DNA of 64,000 nucleotides from Tahibacter soli (GTDB taxonomy: Bacteria > Pseudomonadota > Gammaproteobacteria > Xanthomonadales > Rhodanobacteraceae), in NCBI RefSeq assembly GCF_025717065.2, contig NZ_JAOVZO020000017.1, forward strand, positions 310,001 to 374,000, read 5' to 3'. The position numbers and the translations under genes were made by a program. Shown here one piece after another: positions 34,661-41,784 of this stretch. Under the pieces are notes generated by a model, which searched no databases, had not been told where the DNA came from, and was given only the letters and a program-made list of their open reading frames with translations. Position 1 is the first letter of the stretch; each line of letters opens with the position of its first letter.

Positions 34661-35709
34661 GCCGCGCCGTGCTTGAAGCCGAGCGCGAGCACGATGCCGA
34701 TCCATACGGCCATGCCGAGCCACAGGTTGTTGCGGAACGCGGCGAAGCACGCGGTGCGCTCGCGCTCGCGGATCAGCCACTGCTGCCATACGCACAGCCC
34801 GGCCGCGACGGCGACGCCCGCGTAGTAGACGACGTGCAGGTCGGCGCGCGTGCCCACGAGCACGAGCGCGAGCACGAGGGTCGCCATCAGGACGCCGATG
34901 ATCGCGCGGTCGGCGTCGCCGAACAGGATCGCGGTCGACTTCGATCCCGCGGCGATGTCTTCCTCGCGGTCGACCATCGCGTACTGCGTGTCGTACACCG
35001 TCGCCCACACGACGTTGGCGAGAAACAGCAGCCAGCACAGCGGCGGCAGCGCGTCGACGTAGCCGACCGCCGGCGCGCCGCCCTTGACCGCCGCGAACGC
35101 CATCGGGATCGACCAGCCGAACGCCGCGCCGAGCACGACCTGCGGCAGATGCGTGTAGCGTTTGGCAAACGGATACAACGTCGCGAGCGCCGCCCCCACG
35201 AACGAGAGCTTCACCGTCATCGGGTTGGTCAGCAGCACGAGTCCGAACGAGGCCAGCATCAGCATTACGAACAGGATCAGCGCGTCGCGCGGACTCACGC
35301 GCCCCGACGCGATCGGCCGCTCGCGCGTGCGTTCGACCTTCGGATCGAGCCAGCGGTCGGCGTAGTCGTTGATCACGCAGCCGGCGGCGCGCATCAGGAA
35401 CACGCCGAGCGTGAAGATCACGAGCAGGCCCGGCGGCGGAAAATCGCCCTGCGCGAGCCACAGCGCCCACCACGTGGGCCACAGCAGCAGCAGCGCGCCG
35501 ATCGGTCGGTCGAGCCGCATCAGCACGAGGAGGTCGTGCGCGCGTTCGCGCCAGCCTTCGGGCAGGAGCCGCAACAGCGCGCCGAAAATCTTGCGCGAAC
35601 GCATCGACGCATCGGCCGGATGCGGCGGCGCGGCCGGCGCGTCCTTGCGGCGCGCGCCGGGCGGCACTGTCGTTCTGGGGTTGCCGCGCGGCGCGGGCGT
35701 CTTGCTCAT
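34657..35709 (-). CDS. ubiA: 4-hydroxybenzoate polyprenyltransferase UbiA
   Basis: 350 aa membrane prenyltransferase of ubiquinone synthesis. The two Asp-rich prenyl-diphosphate/Mg2+ motifs are [20 protein letters not shown] and [15 protein letters not shown]; seven to nine hydrophobic segments follow from [14 protein letters not shown] on. The first 35 residues are Pro/Ala/Arg-rich and not typical. A downstream ATG (about 35604, [18 protein letters not shown]) would give 315 aa, nearer the family norm, so the start is uncertain. Confidence 0.93.
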   Translation of the reverse strand: MSKTPAPRGNPRTTVPPGARRKDAPAAPPHPADASMRSRKIFGALLRLLPEGWRERAHDLLVLMRLDRPIGALLLLWPTWWALWLAQGDFPPPGLLVIFTLGVFLMRAAGCVINDYADRWLDPKVERTRERPIASGRVSPRDALILFVMLMLASFGLVLLTNPMTVKLSFVGAALATLYPFAKRYTHLPQVVLGAAFGWSIPMAFAAVKGGAPAVGYVDALPPLCWLLFLANVVWATVYDTQYAMVDREEDIAAGSKSTAILFGDADRAIIGVLMATLVLALVLVGTRADLHVVYYAGVAVAAGLCVWQQWLIRERERTACFAAFRNNLWLGMAVWIGIVLALGFKHGAA

Positions 35710-35766
35710 GCGCCGGAGTGTAGCCGTGCCGGCGCGATCGGACCTAGCCCGAAGCTGCGCGTTCGT

Positions 35767-37773
35767 TCAGCGAGGTTCGAACGTATACGTCGCGGTGCCG
35801 TCGCCGTTGTCGGCGATCTGCTTGACGCCCTTGATGCCGTTCGCCTGCGCGACGGCCGCCTGGCCCGCGCGGCCCTTGAACGTCAGCGGCGCTTTCAGCG
35901 CGATCGGCGCGAAGCGCACGGGACTCGCCTCGATCGCCTTGCGGTCGAGGTTCGGATGCGCGCGGATCCACGCGATCACGACGTCGCGATTCGTCGTTTC
36001 TTCCGACATCACGATGTTCTTGCCGTCGAGGCCCGGAATGTTGCCGCTGCCGCTCGCGCGGTAGTTGTTCGTCGCGACGATGAACGGCTGCTCGGGTTTC
36101 ACCGGCTTGCCGCGCAGCGCGAGCTTGACGATGCGTTCGCCGGCCGCGCGCGTCAGGTCGATCGTGTACGCAAGTTCGCCCTGGATCACGTCGAAGTTGT
36201 ACGTCGGCACTTTCGCGTTGATCAGCGCCTGCGGCTCGGCCGCGGCCGGATCGACGCGGTTGAAGCGTTCCGCCGATTTTTCAAGCCACGCCTTGAGCGT
36301 CGTTCCGTTGATGCTCACCGCGGAAATGGTGTTCGGGTACAGGTACAGGTCGGCCGCGTTCTTGATCGTCACCTTGCCGGCCGGAATGTCGGTGTAGTCC
36401 TCCGGCCCCGCGAAGCCGGCCTTGAACGCGGCCGCGGCCGACAGCACCGGCACGTTCGCGAGGTCGGGCCGTTCGCGCTTGATCCACTCGATCGTGTACT
36501 CGCGCTGCGCGGCGTTGATGACGCCGAGCGCGCTCGTGTCGCCGAGATCGGCGAAATACGTCGACAGGCGTTCGCGCGTCTGCCCGATCGGCGTGTCGAC
36601 CCAGGCGACGGTCGCTGCGTGCTCGGCCGCGACGATCCGCGCGATCTGCTGGTCCGGCGCGACGCAGTCCTTCGGCGTCACGCAGATCTGACGCACTTCG
36701 CTGTGCGTCTTGTCGCGATCGATCTGCCAGCGGCCGTCCTTGCGCGCGAGCGCGAGCTTGATCACGCCGAGGCCCTTGCCCCAGAAGCTGCCCATGACCG
36801 CCGGCACGCCGCGCACGAAGCCGCGTTCGTTGTCGACTTCGGGCATGTTGTTGAAACGCGACTTCGGGTTCGCCGCGTTCGGGAAGGTGTCGTGCGAATG
36901 GCCGAGCAGCATCGCGTCGATGCCGGGCACGGCCGCGAGATGCCAGTTCGCGTTTTCCATGTTTTCGTCGTACGGGCTCGGGTTGAGTCCGCCGTGCGAG
37001 ATCGCGACGACGAGATCGACGTTGCGCGCTTTCAATTCCGGCAGATAGCGTTTCGCCGCCTCGACCACGCCCATCGTGGTGACCTTGCCTTCGAGGTTGC
37101 GCTTGTCCCATTTGAGAATCGGCGGCGGCGCGAAGCCGAGGATGCCGATCTTGAGCGGCACGTCGATCGCGCTGCCGTCCGGCGTCCACGCCTTGATCGT
37201 TTTCTCGACGACGTGAAACGGCGGATACAGCGGTGAGCCGGTCTTCGCCGAGAACACGTTCGACAGCACGATCGGAAACGCCGGTCCCTTGCAGCGCTGC
37301 TTTGTGGAGTCGTCCACATCGTACGGCGTGCCGGTGACCTGCGACAGGAACGCAAGACCGTAGTTGAACTCGTGGTTGCCGATCGCCGCGCCGTCGTAGC
37401 CGAGCGCGTCCATCGCCTTGTACATCGCGAGCTGTTCGGTGCACGCGAGCTTGCCGGGCAACGCCTGGAAGTCGGACAGCGCCGTACCCTGGATCGTGTC
37501 GCCGTCGTCGAACAGGAACGTGTTCGGGAATTCTTCGCGCGCCTGCCGGATCAGCGAGGCGACGCGCTCGAAACCGAGCGTCGGGTCGGCGACGCCCTTC
37601 ATGTAGTCGAACGAGAGCACGTTCGAATGCAGGTCGGTGGTTTCGAGCAGCGCGACGTCGGCGCGCGCGCCGTCGTCGAGGGTCGGTGCGGCGGCGGGCT
37701 TCGACGACGGCGGCGCGGAGGCGCAGGCGGCGACGAGAACGGCGACCGCGGCGGCGAGAAGATGGCGTTGCAT
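35767..37773 (-). CDS. 5'-nucleotidase / 2',3'-cyclic phosphodiesterase family lipoprotein
   Basis: 668 aa. Lipobox VAAC (C17). The N-terminal metallophosphatase domain has LETTDLHSN, DDGDTIQG, IGNHEFNYG, AISHGG and LLGHSHD; the C-terminal nucleotide-recognition domain follows (TIKNAADLYLYPNTISAV and NNYRASGSGNIPG). This is the UshA/CpdB architecture; the length and the NYRASG box lean to CpdB (2',3'-cyclic-nucleotide 2'-phosphodiesterase/3'-nucleotidase). It scavenges phosphate and nucleosides in the periplasm. The start was set at the signal peptide; a frame extension of 13 residues is ignored. Divergent from an alkaline phosphatase. Confidence 0.88.
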   Translation of the reverse strand: MQRHLLAAAVAVLVAACASAPPSSKPAAAPTLDDGARADVALLETTDLHSNVLSFDYMKGVADPTLGFERVASLIRQAREEFPNTFLFDDGDTIQGTALSDFQALPGKLACTEQLAMYKAMDALGYDGAAIGNHEFNYGLAFLSQVTGTPYDVDDSTKQRCKGPAFPIVLSNVFSAKTGSPLYPPFHVVEKTIKAWTPDGSAIDVPLKIGILGFAPPPILKWDKRNLEGKVTTMGVVEAAKRYLPELKARNVDLVVAISHGGLNPSPYDENMENANWHLAAVPGIDAMLLGHSHDTFPNAANPKSRFNNMPEVDNERGFVRGVPAVMGSFWGKGLGVIKLALARKDGRWQIDRDKTHSEVRQICVTPKDCVAPDQQIARIVAAEHAATVAWVDTPIGQTRERLSTYFADLGDTSALGVINAAQREYTIEWIKRERPDLANVPVLSAAAAFKAGFAGPEDYTDIPAGKVTIKNAADLYLYPNTISAVSINGTTLKAWLEKSAERFNRVDPAAAEPQALINAKVPTYNFDVIQGELAYTIDLTRAAGERIVKLALRGKPVKPEQPFIVATNNYRASGSGNIPGLDGKNIVMSEETTNRDVVIAWIRAHPNLDRKAIEASPVRFAPIALKAPLTFKGRAGQAAVAQANGIKGVKQIADNGDGTATYTFEPR

Positions 37774-37891
37774 GGGCGTCTTGAGGTCGTTGGCAGGCGC
37801 GCACCTTAGCATCGGGCGAGGGTTGGCACACGCATCGAAGCGCTGTCACACTCGCTCGCTATCGTCGCCGTTCGCCTGGGAGAAAACCGTC

Positions 37892-39610
37892 GTGAAACGC
37901 CTGCGCCTGGTACCGCTGACGCTCGCCGTCGCCCTGTCCGCCGCCTGCGCCCACCAGCCGTCGTCCAATGCGCCGTCCGCGCGCACGCCGACCGCCATCG
38001 CGGTGCCGTCGATCGAACGGCCGGGCGGCGAGTCCGCCGCGTGGTGGTTCACGGCCGGCGCCGCCGCCGCGCACGCCAACGTCGGCGCGACGCCGCCGCG
38101 CGCGAAGAACGTCATCGTGTTCCTCGGCGACGGCATGAGCATTCCGACGATCGCCGCGGCGCACATCCTCGCGGGCCAGCGCGCGGGCGTCGACGGCGAA
38201 AGCTATCGCCTGTCGTTCGAAACGCTGCCCTACACGGCGTTCTCGCGCACGTACGAAACCGATTCGCAGACGCCCGACTCGGCCGGCACGATGACCGCGA
38301 TCATGTCCGGCGTGAAGACGAAGTCCGGCTTCATCGGCATATCGCAGGCGGCCAACCGCGGCGACTGCGCGTCGAGCAAGGGCCAGGAACTCGTCAGCGC
38401 GCTCGAAATCGCGGAACTCGCCGGCATGTCGACCGGTGCCGTCACGACGACGCGCATCACGCACGCGACGCCGGCCGCGACGTACGGCCATCTGCCCGAG
38501 CGCGACTGGGAAGTCGATGTCGAGCTGTCGAAGGCCGCGCAGGATCAGGGCTGCAGCGACTTCGCGCGCCAGCTCGTCGAGTTTCCGATCGGCGACGGCC
38601 TCGAAGTGGCGATGGGCGGCGGCCGTACCGAGTTCATGCCGGCGACGCAGCGCGATCCCGAATATGACGGCTATCCAGGCCAGCGCCTCGACGGCCGCGA
38701 CCTGATCGCGCAGTGGACCGGCCGGCCCGGCGCGCAGTACGTGTGGAATCGTGCACAGTTCGAAGCGATCGATCCGGGCAAGACGAAGCATCTGCTCGGC
38801 CTGTTCGAGATCTCGCATATGCAGTACGACCACGACCGGCCGACCGACAAGGCCGGCGAGCCGTCGCTCGCGGAAATGACGCACACGGCGCTCAAGGTGC
38901 TGAAGAAGAACCCGAACGGCTATTTCCTGATGGTCGAAGGCGGCCGCATCGATCACGGCCATCACGCCGGCAACGCGTATCGCGCGCTGACCGACACGAT
39001 CGCGTTCTCGGACGCGGTGCGCGCGGCGATGGAAGACACCGACGCCGCCGACACGCTGATCGTCGTGACGGCCGACCACGCGCACACGATGACGTTCTCG
39101 GGCTACCCGATCCGCGGCAATCCGATCCTCGGCCTCGTGCGCGGCGGCTCGGACTTCGAAGGCGCGACGAATGCGCTCGCGCTCGACCAGCTCGGTCTGC
39201 CGTACACGACGCTCGGCTACGCCAACGGCCCGGGCTACCAGGGCGCGACCGACCGGCAGCCGGCCGGCCCGAAGACGTATCCGCATTCGTATACGAGCGC
39301 GCTGGCGAACAAGGCCGGCCGCGCCGACCTGACGCACGTCGACACCACGGCGCCGGACTACATGCAGGAATCGCCGATCCCGTTCAAGAGCGAAAGCCAC
39401 GGCGGCGACGACGTCGCGATCTTCGCGCGCGGTCCGGGCGCGCAGGCGTTCCACGGCGAACTCGAACAGAACGTGATCTTCCACATCGTCGCGCAGAGCG
39501 CGCCGCGCATCCGCGCGCAGCTGTGCGCGCTCGGCAGCTGCAACGCCGACAAGGTGCCCGTGACCGTGCCGACGCGCGAGCGGCTGCTCAACGCGGCGAA
39601 GAAGCAGTAG
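37892..39610 (+). CDS. Alkaline phosphatase (PhoA superfamily) lipoprotein
   Basis: 572 aa with a GTG start preceded by GGGAG. Lipobox SAAC (C19). Alkaline phosphatase signatures: metal-binding VIVFLGDGMS, nucleophile serine in TPDSAGTMTA, EGGRIDHGHHAGN, DTIAFSDAV and TADHAHTM. It releases phosphate from monoesters at the cell surface. Divergent from the 5'-nucleotidase-family gene with a 118-bp shared promoter region, so both may respond to phosphate. A single CTGTCAC there recalls half of a Pho box, but a second half is not evident. The 3' end overlaps the convergent DUF1287 gene by 23 bases. Confidence 0.9.
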   Translation: MKRLRLVPLTLAVALSAACAHQPSSNAPSARTPTAIAVPSIERPGGESAAWWFTAGAAAAHANVGATPPRAKNVIVFLGDGMSIPTIAAAHILAGQRAGVDGESYRLSFETLPYTAFSRTYETDSQTPDSAGTMTAIMSGVKTKSGFIGISQAANRGDCASSKGQELVSALEIAELAGMSTGAVTTTRITHATPAATYGHLPERDWEVDVELSKAAQDQGCSDFARQLVEFPIGDGLEVAMGGGRTEFMPATQRDPEYDGYPGQRLDGRDLIAQWTGRPGAQYVWNRAQFEAIDPGKTKHLLGLFEISHMQYDHDRPTDKAGEPSLAEMTHTALKVLKKNPNGYFLMVEGGRIDHGHHAGNAYRALTDTIAFSDAVRAAMEDTDAADTLIVVTADHAHTMTFSGYPIRGNPILGLVRGGSDFEGATNALALDQLGLPYTTLGYANGPGYQGATDRQPAGPKTYPHSYTSALANKAGRADLTHVDTTAPDYMQESPIPFKSESHGGDDVAIFARGPGAQAFHGELEQNVIFHIVAQSAPRIRAQLCALGSCNADKVPVTVPTRERLLNAAKKQ

Positions 39611-40196
39611 CCGCGGGCGCGTAGCGGTAGTGGCCGGTGACGACGAACGCGAACAGCGCGTCGTCGTCGCGCGTGCCGAGGCCGATGTTGTGCACGACGG
39701 TCGGCCGGTTCGCCACGCGCCGCGTCGACACGATGCCGATGTGCGGCACGCCGCTCGGCAGGCGCCAGGTGACGATATCGCCCGGCGCGTACAGCGACGC
39801 GTCGGTCTGACTCGCTTCCAGCGCGGTGCCGTGGCGCGCGAAATACGTCGCGAGGTTCGGCACGCGGCGATGATCGATGTTCGAGTCGGGCGACTTCAGT
39901 CCCCACAATTTCGGATACGCGGCGAACGCGCGGCGCATGTCTTCGTGCACGCGCTGCTGCAGGTCGACGCCGAGCGCACGGTACGCGCGCACGACGACGT
40001 CGGTGCACACGCCGGTTTCGATCGGCACGTCGCCGCCGGGATAGGCGAGCTTCACGTACGCGCCGTCGTAACCAAGCGTGACGCCGATCTGCGCGCTCGC
40101 CGCGGTGACGAGGCGCGCCGGAAAATCCGGCTCCGCGGCGACCGCGTTTGCCAGGGCGAGCGCGGGGAGCAGGATCAGAAGACGCAACCGGCGCAT
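39588..40196 (-). CDS. DUF1287 domain secreted protein
   Basis: 202 aa. Signal peptide MRRLRLLILLPALALANAVAA, then a DUF1287 domain: GYDGAYVKLAYPGGDVP, GVCTDVVVRAYRALG (a cysteine as in NlpC/P60-like folds), HEDMRRAF, NIDHRRVPNL, PGDIVTW and HIGIVS. The Cys...His arrangement resembles peptidoglycan hydrolases/amidases, but no activity is established for the family as far as I know. The last 23 bases overlap the alkaline phosphatase gene tail to tail. Confidence 0.85.
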   Translation of the reverse strand: MRRLRLLILLPALALANAVAAEPDFPARLVTAASAQIGVTLGYDGAYVKLAYPGGDVPIETGVCTDVVVRAYRALGVDLQQRVHEDMRRAFAAYPKLWGLKSPDSNIDHRRVPNLATYFARHGTALEASQTDASLYAPGDIVTWRLPSGVPHIGIVSTRRVANRPTVVHNIGLGTRDDDALFAFVVTGHYRYAPAATASSPR

Positions 40197-40290
40197 GCGA
40201 AATCCTCGACGAAGGTCGAGTCCGCAGAGTCCGCTCCGCCCTGAAAGTTCCTCGCGCATAATCGGGCGACGACCGCCACGGAGTCTTTCG

Positions 40291-41382
40291 ATGAGCCCTC
40301 TGTTTCGCACCGCCGCGATCGCCTTGCTCGCCTGCGGCAGCGCCGCCGCCGATCCGCTCGAGGGCGTGACGGTGCCCGCCGGATTTCGCATCAGCGTGCT
40401 GACCGACGAGGTGCCCGACGCGCGCGGTCTCGCGTTCGGGCAGAACCACCTGTTCGTCGGCTCGCGCGGCGCCGACAAGGTTTATGCGGTCGACTGGCCG
40501 CCCGGCGCGGACGGTCGCGCGAAGGCGCGCGTCGTGCTCGACGACCTGACGAATCCGCACGGCGTCGCGTTCAGGGACGGTGCGCTGTACGTCGGCGAGC
40601 GCACGCGCATCGCGCGCTACGACGCGATCGAGACCTCGCTCGACGCGCCGCCCAGGCCGGCGGTCGTGCTCGGCAATCTGCCCGACATTCCGCATCACGG
40701 CATGCGCACGATCCACTTCGGCCCCGACGGCTTGCTGTACCTGTCCGTCGGCGTGCCGTGCAACGTCTGCGCGCGCAAGGATCCGTTCGGGCAGATCCTG
40801 CGCTTGGATGCGAAAGCCGCCTCGCCGAGGCCAGAGATCTACGCGACCGGCATCCGCAACAGCGTCGGCTTCGACTGGGACGCGAACGGCGAGATGTGGT
40901 TCACCGACAACGGCCGCGACCTGCTCGGCGACGACATCCCCGACGACGAACTCAACCACGCGCCGAAGGCGGGCATGGATTTCGGTTTCCCGTATTGCCA
41001 CAACGGAACGATCCCCGACGGCGAATTCGGCAAGGAGCGGCCGTGCAAGGATTTCGTCGCGCCGGCCTACGGCCTGGGCGCGCATGTCGCGGCGCTGGGT
41101 ATCGCGGTATATGACGGCAAGGCGTTTCCCGAGGAATACGAAGGCGCGCTGTTCATCGCCGAGCACGGCTCGTGGAACCGGTCGAGCAAGGTCGGCTATC
41201 GCGTGACGGTCGCGAAAGTAAAGGGTGGAAAAGTGCAGAAGCCTGAAGTGTTCGCGTCGGGCTGGCTCAAGGGCCAGAGCGTCGACGGCCGGCCGGTAGA
41301 CGTCGTCGTCGCGCCGGACGGCAGTCTGGTGGTTTCCGACGACAAGGCCGGCGCGATCTACCGCATCGAATACAAAAAATAA
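40291..41382 (+). CDS. PQQ-dependent sugar dehydrogenase-like protein (sorbosone dehydrogenase family)
   Basis: 363 aa, periplasmic. Signal peptide MSPLFRTAAIALLACGSAAA, then a six-bladed beta-propeller with PAGFRISVLTDEV, GLAFGQNHLFVGSR, LTNPHGVAFRDGALYVGER, HHGMRTIHFGPDGLLYLSVG, TGIRNSVGFDWD, WFTDNGRD, EHGSWNRS and DGSLVVSDDKAGAIYRI. These match soluble PQQ glucose/sorbosone dehydrogenases. The substrate is not predictable. The PQQ synthesis genes are not in the window. Spacing from the DUF1287 gene start is 94 bases, divergent. Confidence 0.88.
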   Translation: MSPLFRTAAIALLACGSAAADPLEGVTVPAGFRISVLTDEVPDARGLAFGQNHLFVGSRGADKVYAVDWPPGADGRAKARVVLDDLTNPHGVAFRDGALYVGERTRIARYDAIETSLDAPPRPAVVLGNLPDIPHHGMRTIHFGPDGLLYLSVGVPCNVCARKDPFGQILRLDAKAASPRPEIYATGIRNSVGFDWDANGEMWFTDNGRDLLGDDIPDDELNHAPKAGMDFGFPYCHNGTIPDGEFGKERPCKDFVAPAYGLGAHVAALGIAVYDGKAFPEEYEGALFIAEHGSWNRSSKVGYRVTVAKVKGGKVQKPEVFASGWLKGQSVDGRPVDVVVAPDGSLVVSDDKAGAIYRIEYKK

Positions 41383-41421
41383 AAGCCGGGCAACAAAGTT
41401 CGACGCAGGTCTCGTGCTTCC

Positions 41422-41480
41422 GGAGCCCCCTTACGTTAAGGGGGCGGCCGAATGCGACAGCATTCGGCCAGGGTTGCGGG
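41422..41480 (+). repeat. Two-hairpin dispersed repeat, copy 1
   Basis: GGAGCCCCCTTA then TAAGGGGGC forms hairpin 1; GGCCGAATG then CATTCGGCC (loop CGACAG) forms hairpin 2; AGGGTTGCGGG follows. An inverted second copy lies at 45099-45154, with the second stem changed to GGCCAAACA / TGTTTGGCC, that is, base pairing kept while bases differ. The two copies flank the sRNA-polA-DUF2782 block. Confidence 0.75.
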
Positions 41481-41528
41481 TGCACGCGCAATACGGCAGG
41501 AACCCGACCTGCGAAGGTTGCCTCAAGG

Positions 41529-41665
41529 AAAAAAGAACCCCGAAGACCAGGGGGGATCTTCGGGGTTCGGGGGTGCGGAAGCGGGTCTGGGGAGGGACCC
41601 GGGTTCCGTGGCTCATCCAGGGAGGGGAATGAACCAGGTGCCGTTGCGTGCACCTGACGAATAAG
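41529..41665 (-). ncRNA. sX13-like small RNA downstream of polA
   Basis: Read on the minus strand this stretch folds into four successive hairpins: 41635-41656 (arms CAGGTGC/GCACCTG), 41610-41635 (loop TCCCCTCCCTGG), 41582-41601 (arms CGGGTC/GACCCG, loop CCTCCCCA) and a terminator 41535-41568 (arms GAACCCCGAAGA/TCTTCGGGGTTC, loop TCCCCCCTGG) followed by TTTTTT. Xanthomonas sX13, an sRNA encoded next to polA, has C-rich loops that pair with G-rich mRNA sites; position and architecture agree. E. coli Spot 42 also lies downstream of polA. The 5' end is set only approximately; no convincing promoter was found, and the strand is fixed by the terminator. Confidence 0.7.
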
Positions 41666-41784
41666 ACGGTATTCGATCCAAAAGGTTCGCAGCGGTTTCG
41701 GGTCGAATTCAGAATCCATTCATTGGGAAGAAAATCAAGGCGTTACGTGTTAATCGGCGTTTACGTTTTGCCTTGGTCGCGCGT

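Noticed and set aside
35767..37773. The CpdB-like phosphodiesterase as a working part of the RNA repair system
   Set aside because: It is an exported lipoprotein 14 kb away with its own divergent partner. It cannot act on cytoplasmic RNA ends.
37774..37891. Pho box between the two phosphatase genes
   Set aside because: Only a single CTGTCAC half-site is visible; the expected second half 11 bases away does not match.
41414..41664. Short open frames (60-75 codons) in the polA downstream region
   Set aside because: They overlap the hairpin series and repeat, differ on each frame and strand, and have no ribosome binding site or known motif.
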